Source: Microvirga lotononidis | GTDB lineage: Bacteria > Pseudomonadota > Alphaproteobacteria > Rhizobiales > Beijerinckiaceae | DNA: 64,000 nucleotides | NCBI RefSeq assembly: GCF_034627025.1 | Contig: NZ_CP141048.1 | Coordinates: forward strand, 4,230,001 to 4,294,000 | Direction: 5' to 3' | The notes under the pieces: generated by a model | Told to the model about the DNA's origin: nothing | Databases searched by the model: none | What the model saw: the letters and a program-made list of their open reading frames with translations, nothing else | Part shown: one piece after another, positions 36,216 through 47,883 of the stretch | Layout: the number at the start of each line of letters is the position of its first letter | Numbering within the stretch: the first letter of the stretch is position 1 | Translations under genes and position numbers: made by a program

Positions 36216-37315
36216 CCATGACCGGGATGAACGACCTTATCATGAATGCGCTGCCGATCCCGATTCTGACCGTCGGGCCGGAGCACCGCATCGTGCATGC
36301 CAATGCGGCGGCGGAATCCTTCTTCGAGATGAGCCTCAGGATGATGCTGCGCCAGAAGCTCAGCGATTTCCTGCCCTTCGGCTCTCCGGTGACGGCCCTG
36401 GTGGAGGACGTGCGCCAGCGCGGCTCCAGCGTCAGCGAGCATCGGGTCGATATCGGCAGCCCACGCCTCGGCGCGGAGCGGATCGTCGACGTATCGGCCA
36501 GCCCTTTGGGCGACGACAGCGATCATGTCATCGTCATGCTCCAGGAGCGGACGATCGCCGACAAGATGAACCGCCAGCTGACCCATCGTGGCGCGGCCCG
36601 GTCGATCACGGCCCTGGGCGCGCTCCTGGCGCACGAGATCAAGAATCCCCTGTCTGGCATCCGTGGGGCGGCGCAGCTCCTCGAGCAATCGGCGAACGAG
36701 GACGACCGGCTGCTGACGCGTCTCATCTGCGACGAGACCGACCGGATCGTGAAGCTCGTGGAGCGCATGGAGCTGTTCGGCGAGGAACGGCCGGTGGAAC
36801 GGGGGCCCGTGAACATCCACGGCGTGCTCGATCACGTGAAGCGCCTCGCGCAGTCGGGCTTCGCCCGTCATATCCGCTTCGTCGAGAACTACGATCCTTC
36901 GCTGCCACCCGTACTCGGCAATCGCGACCAGCTGATCCAGGTCATCCTGAACCTCGTCAAGAACGCGGCGGAAGCCGTCGGAATCGACGCGCCGGACGGC
37001 GAGATCATCCTCTCCACCGCCTTCCGGACCGGCGTGCGGCTTCAGGTTCCCGGCTCCCAGGAGCGCGTCAGCCTCCCCATCGAGCTGAGCGTCACCGACA
37101 ACGGCCCCGGCATTCCTCCTGAGCTGATGACCGACCTCTTCGATCCTTTCGTGACGACGAAGGTCCAGGGAAGCGGCCTGGGGCTTGCCCTCGTGGCGAA
37201 GATCGTGGGCGATCACGGCGGCATCGTCGAGTGCGAGCCGGCGCCCAGGCGGACCACTTTCCGAATTCTCCTTCCCATGCACCGCGCCGATGACGGTCGC
37301 GGGGCCGAATTGTGA
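36212..37315 (+). CDS. ntrB: Nitrogen-regulation sensor kinase NtrB
   Basis: A 367-residue soluble kinase/phosphatase for NtrC, controlled by PII. A PAS-like domain (about 10-120) is followed by HisKA with [17 protein letters not shown] and an HATPase domain with DNGPGIP and SGLGLALV. No membrane segment. It is coupled to dusB and lies 9 bp before ntrC, the usual order. Confidence 0.95.
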   Translation: MTMTGMNDLIMNALPIPILTVGPEHRIVHANAAAESFFEMSLRMMLRQKLSDFLPFGSPVTALVEDVRQRGSSVSEHRVDIGSPRLGAERIVDVSASPLGDDSDHVIVMLQERTIADKMNRQLTHRGAARSITALGALLAHEIKNPLSGIRGAAQLLEQSANEDDRLLTRLICDETDRIVKLVERMELFGEERPVERGPVNIHGVLDHVKRLAQSGFARHIRFVENYDPSLPPVLGNRDQLIQVILNLVKNAAEAVGIDAPDGEIILSTAFRTGVRLQVPGSQERVSLPIELSVTDNGPGIPPELMTDLFDPFVTTKVQGSGLGLALVAKIVGDHGGIVECEPAPRRTTFRILLPMHRADDGRGAEL

Positions 37316-37324
37316 GATTGAGCG

Positions 37325-38791
<1,467 letters not shown>

Positions 38792-38837
38792 GCCTTGGAC
38801 GCTGTAATAATTTGACCACAGTGTTGTGTTGGTGCAT

Positions 38838-38854
38838 CACCCCATGACGGGGTG
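38838..38854. promoter_or_regulatory. Inverted repeat at the 5' end of ntrY
   Basis: CACCCC-ATGAC-GGGGTG, 6-bp arms with a 5-nt centre. The geometry equals that of an NtrC site (TGCACC-N5-GGTGCA) and the left flank reads GGTGCAT, but the centre differs. It overlaps the GTG at 38852, so either that codon is not the start or binding/hairpin formation would affect initiation. It might also be a weak terminator after ntrC. Confidence 0.35.
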
Positions 38855-41140
38855 CTGGACCGAAAGCACCCGACAGGCGGGGCTTCAGTCTTGATCGACC
38901 AGGACACCATTGCACAACGGCAGGCGGCCGAGACGTCCCAGAGCGGCCTCGGCTGGCTGGGCTACGGTGCCGTGCTGTCCGCTCTGGCCTCAGCCCTGGC
39001 CACGTTCCTGATCCTTGCCGGTGCGACCCCGCTTCTGCCGACTCACAATGTGGTCGTATGGGTCTTCCTGCTGAACGGCGCTCTGATCGCGCTCCTTCTC
39101 GGCATCGTGGCTTGGCAGACCCGAAAGCTCGTCCGCGAGCGGCGGGCCGGAGCCGCGGCCGCAGGCCTCCATGTGAGGATCGTCGGCCTGTTCAGTCTTG
39201 TGGCGGTGCTGCCCGCCATCCTGGTCGCCGCCGTTGCGACCGTCACCCTGGAGCGCGGCCTGGACCCCTGGTTCACCGGCGCGCTCAAGGACCTGATGAC
39301 AAATACGGTCTCCATTGCACGCTCCTATCGCGAGGTTCAGTGCCGTACGCTCGCCCGCGAAACGCAATTGATGGCGGCCGACCTCAACCGCGCGAAAGTT
39401 CTCTTCGACGCTGACCGCAACCTGTTTCGGGAGTTCATGAATTCCCGCGCCGTCTTCCTCGGCTTTCCGCTCGCCATGATCGTGGATGCGGACGGATCGG
39501 TGGTCGAACGCATCGATGCCAAGAAGCTCGAGAACGTCCCACTGCCGACGGAGACGGATCTCAAGGAGGCAAGCAACCGGGAGGCCCTCTGCCTGTTCTC
39601 GAAGACCGGGAACATCTTCCGCTCGGCCCTAAAACTGGACGCCCATGGCGGTCGCATCCTCTATGTGGCCAGGGAGGTCGATCCGCGCGCGCTCGAATTC
39701 CCGCAGGTGGCGGAAGCCGGCGTGGCGTTCTATGAGGCTCTCGACCAGAAGAAGGCAGGGATTCAGATCGCCTTCGCGTCCATGTTCACGCTGATCGCAT
39801 TGATCGTTCTGCTCTCGGCGGTCTGGTTCGGACTGAACTTCGCCAACCGTCTCGTCGCTCCGATTCGGCGCCTCATCCATGCGACGGACCAAGTGGCGAC
39901 AGGCAACTTCTATGTGCAGGTGCCCGTGAAGCGAGGCGAGGGTGATCTCGGGCATCTGGGAGAGACCTTCAACAAGATGACCTCCGAACTCCGTCGCCAG
40001 CACGACGGCCTGACGGCGGCCAGCGATCTCATGGACCGGCGGCGCCGCTTCACGGAAGCCGTTTTGGCGGGTGTCTCGGCCGGGGTCATCGGCGTCAATG
40101 CGAGGGGACAGATCACCATCGTCAATCCGTCGACGGAGGCCCTGCTCGGCACTTCGCACAAGGAGCTGCTCGGCCAGCCGATCACAATGATCCTGCCCGA
40201 GGTCGCGCCACTCGTCGAGGAAATGAGCCACGGCCGCCAGCGCCTGATGCAGCAGCAGATCCATATTTCCCGTAAGGGCAAGGAGCGCACCATCAATGTT
40301 CGCGTCACCAGCGAGCAGGCGCGCGGAGGACAGAGGGACCTCGTCATCACGCTCGACGACATCACGGATCTCGTGCTGGCTCAGCGGACCTCCGCCTGGG
40401 CCGATGTGGCGCGACGAATCGCGCATGAGATCAAGAACCCCCTGACGCCCATTCAGCTGTCGGCGGAACGCATCCGTCGAAAATACGGCAAGGTGATCAC
40501 CACGGACCGGGAGGTGTTCGATCAATGCACGGACACCATCGTGCGGCAGGTCGACGACATCAAGCGGATGGTCGACGAGTTCTCGTCCTTCGCGCGCATG
40601 CCGAAGCCGACCATCGGCGACGAGGATCTGGCCGAGACGATCCGGCAGGTGATCTTCATGATGAAGATCGCCCATCCCGAGATCGAGTTCGTCGACCAGG
40701 TTCCGCCGGGATCCCTCATCGCGCCGTTCGACCGTCGCCTCGTCTCGCAAGCGGTGACGAACATCGTCAAGAACGCCACCGAGGCGATTGCGGCGGTGCC
40801 GGAGGAGGAAAGAGGCCAGGCGCGGATCTCGGTGCTGCTCGATGACACACACCCGGATTATCTGATCCTGGCCGTGACGGATAACGGCAAGGGCTTCCCG
40901 GTCGAAGGCCGACAGCGCCTGTTGGAGCCCTACATGACGACGCGCGAGGGCGGAACCGGACTGGGGCTGCCGATCGTTGCAAAGATTCTGGAAGACCATG
41001 GAGGTGGCATGGAACTTGCCGACAATCCGACGGGCAGGGGTGGGCAGGTTCGCATGTGGATCCCAAAGACAAAGCACGTTGTATCGGAAGAGGCATCGGC
41101 CGCTTCCAGCCGAAATGACTCCCGCAGGGCAAGCCTATGA
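38852..41140 (+). CDS. ntrY: Membrane sensor kinase NtrY
   Basis: Up to 762 residues. Membrane helices at about 35-55, 70-90, 105-125 and 310-330 enclose a periplasmic/sensor region; a HAMP domain (RLVAPIRRLIHATDQV), a PAS domain (about 390-490), HisKA with [21 protein letters not shown] and HATPase with DNGKGFP and GTGLGLPI follow. It pairs with NtrX, whose start it overlaps by 4 bp. Start uncertain: GTG 38852 overlaps a palindrome, TTG 38891 would give 749 residues. Confidence 0.92.
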   Translation: MLDRKHPTGGASVLIDQDTIAQRQAAETSQSGLGWLGYGAVLSALASALATFLILAGATPLLPTHNVVVWVFLLNGALIALLLGIVAWQTRKLVRERRAGAAAAGLHVRIVGLFSLVAVLPAILVAAVATVTLERGLDPWFTGALKDLMTNTVSIARSYREVQCRTLARETQLMAADLNRAKVLFDADRNLFREFMNSRAVFLGFPLAMIVDADGSVVERIDAKKLENVPLPTETDLKEASNREALCLFSKTGNIFRSALKLDAHGGRILYVAREVDPRALEFPQVAEAGVAFYEALDQKKAGIQIAFASMFTLIALIVLLSAVWFGLNFANRLVAPIRRLIHATDQVATGNFYVQVPVKRGEGDLGHLGETFNKMTSELRRQHDGLTAASDLMDRRRRFTEAVLAGVSAGVIGVNARGQITIVNPSTEALLGTSHKELLGQPITMILPEVAPLVEEMSHGRQRLMQQQIHISRKGKERTINVRVTSEQARGGQRDLVITLDDITDLVLAQRTSAWADVARRIAHEIKNPLTPIQLSAERIRRKYGKVITTDREVFDQCTDTIVRQVDDIKRMVDEFSSFARMPKPTIGDEDLAETIRQVIFMMKIAHPEIEFVDQVPPGSLIAPFDRRLVSQAVTNIVKNATEAIAAVPEEERGQARISVLLDDTHPDYLILAVTDNGKGFPVEGRQRLLEPYMTTREGGTGLGLPIVAKILEDHGGGMELADNPTGRGGQVRMWIPKTKHVVSEEASAASSRNDSRRASL

Positions 41141-42507
41141 GCGCTGATATTCTCGTCGTCGACGACGAAGTCGATATTCGTGAGCTGGTGGCCGGCATCC
41201 TCGAGGATGAGGGCAACCGCACCCGCACCGCCGGCACGTCCGATGAGGCTCTGGCCGCCATCGAAACCCGGCGTCCGCACCTCGTGTTCCTCGACATCTG
41301 GCTGCAGGGAAGCCGGCTCGACGGGCTTCAGGTTCTGGAGATCATCAAGTCCCAGCACCCGGACCTGCCGGTCGTGATGATCTCGGGCCACGGCAACATC
41401 GAGACCGCCGTGTCCGCCATCAAGGCGGGCGCTTACGATTTCATCGAGAAGCCGTTCAAGGCCGATCGTCTCGTTCTGGTGGCGGAACGCGCGCTGGAGG
41501 CCTCCCGCCTGAAGCGCGAGGTCCGCGATCTGCGCTCACGCTCGGTTCAGGCCAGCCGCATCGCCGGTCGGTCGATCATCATCAACCAGCTCAGGCAGGC
41601 GGTCGAGCGGGCCGCGCCCACCAATGCCCGCATCCTGATCACCGGCGCGCCCGGCTCCGGCAAGGAGCTGACGGCCCGGACCATCCACAGTCTCTCGACG
41701 CGCGCGAACGGCCCCTTCGTCGTCCTCTCGGCCGCGACGATCACGCCTGACACCATGGAGGCGGAGCTTTTCGGCACCGAAGGCGGCGAGGGCGGAGGGC
41801 GCCGGGTCGGCGCTCTCGAAGAGGCCCATGGCGGGACCCTCTACATCGACGAGATCGCCGACATGCCTCGGGAGACCCAGAACAGGATTCTGCGCGTCCT
41901 GGTCGACCAGAACTTTCAGCGGGTCGGCGGGACGACGCGGGTCCATGTGGATGTCCGAATCGTCTCGTCCTCAAGCCGTGACCTTCCCGCCGCCATTGCG
42001 GCGGGCCAGTTTCGGGAGGACCTGTTCCACCGGCTCGGCGTGATCCCGATCCGGGTACCGTCCCTCGCCGAGCGGCGCGAGGACGTGCCGGAGCTGATCG
42101 AATTCTTCATGGAGCAGATTTCGTCGACGACGGGCCTGCCGAAGCGGCGCATCGCGGAAGATGCCATGGCGGTCCTGCAATCGCATGACTGGCCCGGCAA
42201 CGTCCGCCAGCTTCGCAACAATGTCGAACGGCTGATGATTCTCACCTCGGGTGACCCCGATGCCGAGATCACGGCCGACATGTTGCCCACCGAGATCGGC
42301 GCTCTCGTTCCGAGTACCCCGGGAGGGGCGGGCGGCGAGAAGCTCATGAGCCTCCCCCTCCGCGAAGCCCGCGAGATCTTCGAACGGGAGTATCTCCTGG
42401 CGCAGATTGCCCGATTCAGCGGCAATATCTCAAGGACGGCGGAGTTCATCGGCATGGAGCGCTCGGCGCTCCACCGGAAGCTGAAATCCCTCGGAATCGG
42501 CGGATGA
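41137..42507 (+). CDS. ntrX: Response regulator NtrX (AAA+ domain without GAFTGA)
   Basis: A 456-residue NtrC-family protein with receiver (VVDDEVDIRE, FLDIWLQGSRLDG), AAA+ domain with GAPGSGKE and Walker B GGTLYIDEIADMP, and a C-terminal Fis-type helix-turn-helix (GNISRTAEFIGMERSALHRKL). Where NtrC has GAFTGA, this protein has GTEGGEGGGRR, so it should not contact sigma54. The same loss is known for Brucella NtrX. Probably a sigma70-type regulator of nitrogen, redox or envelope genes. Confidence 0.93.
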   Translation: MSADILVVDDEVDIRELVAGILEDEGNRTRTAGTSDEALAAIETRRPHLVFLDIWLQGSRLDGLQVLEIIKSQHPDLPVVMISGHGNIETAVSAIKAGAYDFIEKPFKADRLVLVAERALEASRLKREVRDLRSRSVQASRIAGRSIIINQLRQAVERAAPTNARILITGAPGSGKELTARTIHSLSTRANGPFVVLSAATITPDTMEAELFGTEGGEGGGRRVGALEEAHGGTLYIDEIADMPRETQNRILRVLVDQNFQRVGGTTRVHVDVRIVSSSSRDLPAAIAAGQFREDLFHRLGVIPIRVPSLAERREDVPELIEFFMEQISSTTGLPKRRIAEDAMAVLQSHDWPGNVRQLRNNVERLMILTSGDPDAEITADMLPTEIGALVPSTPGGAGGEKLMSLPLREAREIFEREYLLAQIARFSGNISRTAEFIGMERSALHRKLKSLGIGG

Positions 42508-42730
42508 GGTTGCGTCACCGACGCGTCCCCCGTCCGCGATGAAGGCCGAAAATCTACAATCCACGGGAAAATATAACCCGAGGGTGGTAGAAGTATTGGC
42601 TGCCTCTTGCCGAACGCTGCCGTTCGCCCTGTAATAGATCTGCCGGTCACCGACCGCACGAAAGCGGACAATCATATCCAGGCGGCCCCATAGCCAAGAC
42701 CGGCGGCGATGGGCTGGCGAGGCAACTTCA

Positions 42731-42985
42731 ATGGCGGGCGATCGCGCGCAGAATCTTCAGGACACTTTTCTGAATTATGTCCGGAAGCAAAAAATTCCCC
42801 TGACGATCTTTCTCGTGAACGGGGTGAAGCTTCAGGGCGTCGTCACCTGGTTCGACAATTTCTGCGTTCTGCTGCGCAGGGATGGTCATTCGCAGCTGGT
42901 TTACAAACACGCCATTTCCACCATCATGCCAGGACAGCCCGTGCAGTTGTTCGACCAGATCGACGAGGCTGGCGAGAAGGCTTGA
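42731..42985 (+). CDS. hfq: RNA chaperone Hfq
   Basis: An 84-residue Sm-like protein with [19 protein letters not shown] (Sm1) and YKHAIST (Sm2, with the KH pair of the proximal RNA face). It is the compact alphaproteobacterial form with a short C-terminal tail. It lies 223 bp after ntrX and 1 bp before hflX, the standard hfq-hflX pair. Confidence 0.97.
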   Translation: MAGDRAQNLQDTFLNYVRKQKIPLTIFLVNGVKLQGVVTWFDNFCVLLRRDGHSQLVYKHAISTIMPGQPVQLFDQIDEAGEKA

Positions 42986-42986
42986 G

Positions 42987-44381
42987 GTGACGGAACCACG
43001 CAGTCCGGGGGAAGAACGTCTCGCTCAGCTTGCCGAACCGGAGAAAGAGGTTGCGGCAGGGACGAGGACGCTCGTCATCGGTCCTTATCGGACGCGCCGG
43101 CGGCGCGGTGCAGTCGAGACAGACGGGCAGGGGGCCAATCCGCGCCCTCCGGAAGCTCGGCTCGACGAGATCACCGGGCTCGCGCTCGCGATCGATCTGA
43201 CCATCATACAATCGCTGATCGCGCCCTTGGCTTCCCCGCGTCCTGCCACCTTCATCGGCAGCGGCAAGGTCGAGGAGCTGGCGGGGCTGATCCGGGCCGA
43301 AGACATCGGCCTCGTGGTCATGGATTGCGCCCTCAGCCCCGTGCAGCAGCGCAACCTGGAAAAGGCCTGGGGCGCCAAGGTCATCGACCGGACCGGCCTC
43401 ATCCTCGAAATCTTCGGGCGGCGGGCCCGGACCAGGGAAGGTACCCTTCAGGTCGAACTGGCTCACCTGTCCTATCAGAAGGGCCGACTGGTCCGCTCCT
43501 GGACACACCTCGAGCGCCAGCGCGGCGGTTTCGGCTTCCTGGGTGGGCCGGGCGAGACGCAGATCGAAGCGGATCGCCGCCTCATTCAGGAGCGGATGAA
43601 CCGCATCGAGCGGGATCTGGAGAGCGTGGTGAAGACGCGCTCCCTGCACCGGACCAGCCGCAGGCGGGTGCCCTATCCGATCATCGCCCTCGTCGGCTAC
43701 ACCAATGCCGGCAAATCTACCCTGTTCAATCGCATGACCCAGGCCGACGTTCTGGCGGAGAACATGCTGTTCGCGACCCTCGATCCGACCTCCCGCGCCA
43801 TCGAACTCCCCCATGGCGAGAAGGCGATCCTGTCGGATACGGTCGGCTTCATCTCCGATCTGCCGACCATGCTGGTGGCGGCTTTCAGGGCCACCCTCGA
43901 GGATGTGGTCGAGGCCGATGTCCTGCTGCACGTCCGCGACGTGTCGCATGGGGAAACCGAAGCCCAGGCCGGTGACGTCGCTGTCGTCCTGCGGGAACTC
44001 GGCATCGATCCGGACGATACGAGGCGGGTCGTCGAGGTCTGGAACAAGGCGGACCTTCTGTCCGCTGACGACCGCGAGCGGCTTTCGACCGCCTCCCATC
44101 GTACCGGCGAGGAGAGACGGCCGATCCTCATCTCGGCCCTGACGGGAGATGGCATTTCCGAGCTTCTGGCCACTATCGAGCACCACCTGTCCCTGGGGCG
44201 GCCGACCTACGAGGTCGATGTCGCGCCGGAGGACGGGCAGGGGCTCGCCTGGCTGCACGAGAATACGGAGATCCTGGATCGCACGACCCGGGAGAATGGG
44301 CATACCATCCTCCAGATCCGCCTCGTTGCCGGCAAGGAACCCCGGTTTCTCAACCGCTTTCCCGACGCTCGCGTCCTATGA
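42987..44381 (+). CDS. hflX: GTPase HflX
   Basis: A 464-residue ribosome-associated GTPase. The N-terminal HflX domain has [12 protein letters not shown] and the glycine-rich [20 protein letters not shown] linker, then the G domain with [23 protein letters not shown] and NKAD. GTG at 42987 has GAGAAGG upstream and is 1 bp after the hfq stop. Its 3' end overlaps the convergent mazG by 6 bp. Confidence 0.93.
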   Translation: MTEPRSPGEERLAQLAEPEKEVAAGTRTLVIGPYRTRRRRGAVETDGQGANPRPPEARLDEITGLALAIDLTIIQSLIAPLASPRPATFIGSGKVEELAGLIRAEDIGLVVMDCALSPVQQRNLEKAWGAKVIDRTGLILEIFGRRARTREGTLQVELAHLSYQKGRLVRSWTHLERQRGGFGFLGGPGETQIEADRRLIQERMNRIERDLESVVKTRSLHRTSRRRVPYPIIALVGYTNAGKSTLFNRMTQADVLAENMLFATLDPTSRAIELPHGEKAILSDTVGFISDLPTMLVAAFRATLEDVVEADVLLHVRDVSHGETEAQAGDVAVVLRELGIDPDDTRRVVEVWNKADLLSADDRERLSTASHRTGEERRPILISALTGDGISELLATIEHHLSLGRPTYEVDVAPEDGQGLAWLHENTEILDRTTRENGHTILQIRLVAGKEPRFLNRFPDARVL

Positions 44382-45221
44382 GGACGAGCCGGGCTCCCGC
44401 TCGGCGAGCTTCGCCGCGACCCAAAGCTCTTCCATTTCTTCGAGCGAGGCCTCGTCAAGGCTCCGGTTACGCTCTCCGAGCACCTTCTCGACGGACTTGA
44501 ACCGCCGTTCGAACTTGGCGTTCGTCCGTCGCAGGGCCCGCTCGGGATCGATGCCGAAATGCCGGGCAAGGTTGGTCACCGAGAATAGGAGGTCTCCGAT
44601 CTCGTCCTCGATCCTGTCCGGCTGTCCGGATGAGGATGCCTCCTTAACCTCTTCCAGCTCCTCGTGAATCTTGTCGATCACCTGCGCGGCCTCCGGCCAG
44701 TCGAAGCCGACTTTCGCAGCCTTCGCCGTCAGCTTCTGGGCTCGGGTCAGAGCGGGAAGGGCGGTCGGGATACCCCCGAGGAAGCCCGCTTCGTGGGGCT
44801 CGGGCATGTGCCCCATCGTCTCGCGGGCCTCACGGCGTTCGGCCCTTTCCTCGGCTTTGATCGTATCCCAGAGATGCTTCACCTGCTCGGTCGACAGATC
44901 CTTGATGTCCCCGAAGACATGGGGATGGCGTCTGATGAGCTTTCTCGTGATCGCCTCGACCACGTCATGGAAGGCGAAGGCGCCCTGCTCCTCCGCCATG
45001 CGGGCGTGAAAAACCACCTGAAGCAGCAGATCACCGAGTTCGTCCCGCAGGTCGGCCAGATCGCCCCGCTCGATGGCGTCGACGACTTCGTAGGCCTCCT
45101 CGAGCGTATATGGCGCGATCGATGCGAAATCCTGCTCCAGATCCCATGGGCAGCCGGTTCCAGGCGTCCGCAGGGCCGCCATGATCTCGATAAGCCGCGT
45201 AATGTCCGTGGAAGGCTTCAT
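44376..45221 (-). CDS. mazG: Nucleoside triphosphate pyrophosphohydrolase MazG
   Basis: A 281-residue protein with two MazG domains. The first has CPWDLEQDFASI and the EEAYE...DELGD metal-binding pattern; the second has EELEEVKEA and EDEIGDLLFSV. It hydrolyses nucleoside triphosphates to monophosphate and pyrophosphate, a housecleaning role. Length matches full E. coli-type MazG. It is convergent with hflX. Confidence 0.94.
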   Translation of the reverse strand: MKPSTDITRLIEIMAALRTPGTGCPWDLEQDFASIAPYTLEEAYEVVDAIERGDLADLRDELGDLLLQVVFHARMAEEQGAFAFHDVVEAITRKLIRRHPHVFGDIKDLSTEQVKHLWDTIKAEERAERREARETMGHMPEPHEAGFLGGIPTALPALTRAQKLTAKAAKVGFDWPEAAQVIDKIHEELEEVKEASSSGQPDRIEDEIGDLLFSVTNLARHFGIDPERALRRTNAKFERRFKSVEKVLGERNRSLDEASLEEMEELWVAAKLAEREPGSSS

Positions 45222-45355
45222 GATGGAATCCCTGGTCGATCAGCCCGTGTCATAGCGTGAGGACAAAACATCCGGCTAGCTGGATTTGCGCCATTTCCCT
45301 GCGTTAGCGCTATAAGGAAGGACGAAGGCTTCAGCCATAACGAGGATAGGGTCAT

Positions 45356-45799
45356 ATGAAAGCACGGGTGAAACTGGTCGACGGCATGATGTTCGTGGGA
45401 GAGTCCGGCAGCGGCCATTCCATCGTCATGGACGGAGCGCCCGAATATGGCGGCCGCAATCTTGGCATCCGCCCCATGGAGATGCTGCTGATCGGCCTCG
45501 GAGGCTGCACGGCCTTCGATGTGGTTCAGATTCTCAGGAAGGGCCGCGAGAAGGTGACCGATTGCGAGGTCGAGGTCTCCGCCGAGCGCGCGGAAACGGA
45601 CCCGAAGGTCTTCACCGCGATCCACCTCGACTACACGGTCAAAGGCCGGGGCCTCGCACCGGCCAAGGTCGAACGAGCCATCGATCTGTCCAAGGAAAAG
45701 TACTGTTCCGCTTCGATCATGCTCGGAGCCGTGGCCAAGATCACCCATTCTTGGACGGCCGTCGACGAGGCCGAGGAGGCGGAAGCCGTCTCCTCCTGA
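45356..45799 (+). CDS. OsmC-family protein (YhfA type)
   Basis: A 147-residue single OsmC domain. The two redox cysteines are visible in LIGLGGCTAFDVVQ and EKYCSASIML. OsmC/Ohr proteins reduce organic hydroperoxides; the YhfA-like branch has no firm substrate. GAGGATAGGG lies upstream of ATG 45356. The next gene begins 26 bp later, so they may be cotranscribed. Confidence 0.88.
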   Translation: MKARVKLVDGMMFVGESGSGHSIVMDGAPEYGGRNLGIRPMEMLLIGLGGCTAFDVVQILRKGREKVTDCEVEVSAERAETDPKVFTAIHLDYTVKGRGLAPAKVERAIDLSKEKYCSASIMLGAVAKITHSWTAVDEAEEAEAVSS

Positions 45800-45825
45800 T
45801 ACATCCGCAGCTGGGATCCACGTTC

Positions 45826-46881
45826 ATGAAGCTGTTCTTCTCCGAAGCGCAACTGGTCCATCGGCCTACGCAATACATGGTGCATGGGCGGATCGTGGAT
45901 CCCTTCGAAAACCCGGATCGGGCCACGACGCTCCTTCAGGTCCTCAAGACGCAAGGATTGACGAGGACCGATCCAGGCGATTTCGGGCCCGACCCGCTGC
46001 TGGCGGTTCATGCGGCGCATTACGTGGAATTCCTCGAACACGCTTATGCGCGGTTCATGGAACTCCCCCATCACGGCCCGGAAGTTCTGCCGAACGTCCA
46101 CCCCTATCGCGGGGCCGGGATCGACCTCGAGGAACGCGGCAAGCCGCGCACGACCGGAATTCTCGGTCAGGCGGGCTGGTATATCGGCGACATGTCCTGC
46201 GCGATCATGGCAGGGACTTTCCAGGCAGCCTATGCCTCGGCACAGACGGCGATTGCCGGAGCCGAGGCAGTGCTTGCGGGCGAACGGGCCACCTATGCGC
46301 TTTGCCGCCCGCCCGGCCATCACGCCTATGCCGATAGAGCCTCAGGCTTCTGCTTCTTCAACAATGCCGCGATTGCGGCCACTGTGCTGAGGAACCACTT
46401 TCCAAAGGTCGCCATCGTGGATTTCGATACGCACCACGGCGACGGCACGCAGGCGATCTTCTACACCCGCGACGATATTTTCTACGGCTCGGTCCACACC
46501 GATCCCTCGTCCTACTACCCGCATTATGCCGGTTACGTCGATGAGACCGGGGCAGGGCCCGGCGAAGGGGCAAACCACAACCTCCCGCTTGCGCCCGGGG
46601 CCGACGACGAGGCCTTCATCGACGCCAATCAACGGCTGGCATTGGCCGTGCAAGCCCACGGCGCCGAGGCGCTCGTCCTGTCCGCCGGCTGGGACGCGCA
46701 TCGGGATGATCCCTTGTCCAAACTCAACGTTACGACGGACGCGTTCGCGCGGATCGGCGAGATCTGGGGCAAGATCGATCTGCCGACCCTGATCGTTCAG
46801 GAGGGCGGCTACTCGCTCGCGGCCGTATCGGACGCGGCTCCCGCCTTCATCATGGCCTTCCGCTCGAATGCAACCGAGTGA
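45826..46881 (+). CDS. Histone-deacetylase-family hydrolase (acetylpolyamine amidohydrolase-like)
   Basis: A 351-residue arginase/deacetylase-fold enzyme. Zinc and charge-relay residues are present in RPPGHHAYADRASGFCFFNN, DFDTHHGDGTQ and SAGWDAHRDDP. The N-terminal FFSEAQLVHRPTQYMVHGRI resembles acetylpolyamine amidohydrolases more than acetoin AcuC. The substrate may be an acetylated polyamine or another small amide. The ATG at 45826 begins the family homology. Confidence 0.87.
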   Translation: MKLFFSEAQLVHRPTQYMVHGRIVDPFENPDRATTLLQVLKTQGLTRTDPGDFGPDPLLAVHAAHYVEFLEHAYARFMELPHHGPEVLPNVHPYRGAGIDLEERGKPRTTGILGQAGWYIGDMSCAIMAGTFQAAYASAQTAIAGAEAVLAGERATYALCRPPGHHAYADRASGFCFFNNAAIAATVLRNHFPKVAIVDFDTHHGDGTQAIFYTRDDIFYGSVHTDPSSYYPHYAGYVDETGAGPGEGANHNLPLAPGADDEAFIDANQRLALAVQAHGAEALVLSAGWDAHRDDPLSKLNVTTDAFARIGEIWGKIDLPTLIVQEGGYSLAAVSDAAPAFIMAFRSNATE

Positions 46882-47034
46882 GAACTTAATCGATCCGCAG
46901 TCGCGTATGCCGCAGAAAGCGTGATCACAGTTTGTTGTTCTTCACGGGGGCGGTCATTCTTTGACCACGTTCCTGGTCACCTTGGCCGGATCTTTCATCG
47001 AGCCATTGAGGCTTTGACCGTCGAAAGGAACAAC

Positions 47035-47652
47035 GTGAACCGGACGCCAGAACGCAGGGGCTCGTCCATCAGCCGCCTCACGATCTCCGGCATCGCCATC
47101 GCAGCCGTCACAGGATGGGGAGCTTATTCCTATTCGTCTCTCTCATCGATGCAACTCGAACAGCAGGTGAGCGGCCAGACAGCTGCCCTGCGAGAATATC
47201 AGTCGCAGTTTCTGTCGGAACGCATGAAGGCCGAAAACGGCGCTCAGGAGGCCGCGAAACTTCGGGAACAACTCGCATCGGCGCAGAGTGAAATCGAGCG
47301 CCTCACGGCGAAGCATACCGAGACCGAAGCGAACCTCGCTGCCGCGAAGGAGCAATTGGCATCGCTCCAGGAGATCAATGCCCCTCCGGCCCTCGACGGC
47401 GCGCCTGCCCTGCGTGGCGTTGCTCCGCTGCCCACGAAGCAGGATGTGATGTCCGCTCAGAAAGCCCTCACGGATCTCGGCTTCGGAAAACTCGAAGCCG
47501 ATGGCGTCGTCGGTCCGACGACGCGACAGGCAATCGAAGAGTATCAGCGCCTCGTCGGACTTACCGTAACCGGCCAGCTTCATGCACAGACACTCCAATC
47601 CCTCATGCGATCCGCGAAGGTCGTGGCCGCACAGAACGAGCGCACCGAGTAA
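47035..47652 (+). CDS. Membrane-anchored coiled-coil protein with peptidoglycan-binding domain
   Basis: A 205-residue protein with an N-terminal membrane segment (about 18-35), a coiled coil of about 75 residues rich in Ala/Glu/Lys/Gln (about 45-115), and a C-terminal PG_binding_1-type domain with VMSAQKALTDLGFGKLEADG and GPTTRQAIEEYQ. It probably links inner membrane and cell wall. GTG at 47035 follows AAGGA. No partner gene suggests a more precise role. Confidence 0.75.
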   Translation: MNRTPERRGSSISRLTISGIAIAAVTGWGAYSYSSLSSMQLEQQVSGQTAALREYQSQFLSERMKAENGAQEAAKLREQLASAQSEIERLTAKHTETEANLAAAKEQLASLQEINAPPALDGAPALRGVAPLPTKQDVMSAQKALTDLGFGKLEADGVVGPTTRQAIEEYQRLVGLTVTGQLHAQTLQSLMRSAKVVAAQNERTE

Positions 47653-47883
47653 TTCTAAGATCAGAACGAGCGCTCACGATAGGATGCAGCCCTGCTGAGT
47701 TTAGGGACCGCATCATTCGCCGTGCGCTCACATTTTCTTGAACACCGCCTAAGACCCTGCGCCTTCTATCGGAATTCGCCGCGCTTGTTTCGGTCCTGCT
47801 CCTAGAGCAGCGCGATTAACCCTCAGGTAACCTCGCCTTGGAAGGTTGCGGGCTCCGCAACCGCCAAAGCGAGTATCCCGTAG
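47653..47883. other. Intergenic region before the IalB-like gene
   Basis: No gene, tRNA or strong palindrome was seen in these 231 bp. It probably contains the promoter of the secreted-protein gene at 47884, but no convincing -35/-10 pair stands out. Confidence 0.4.
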
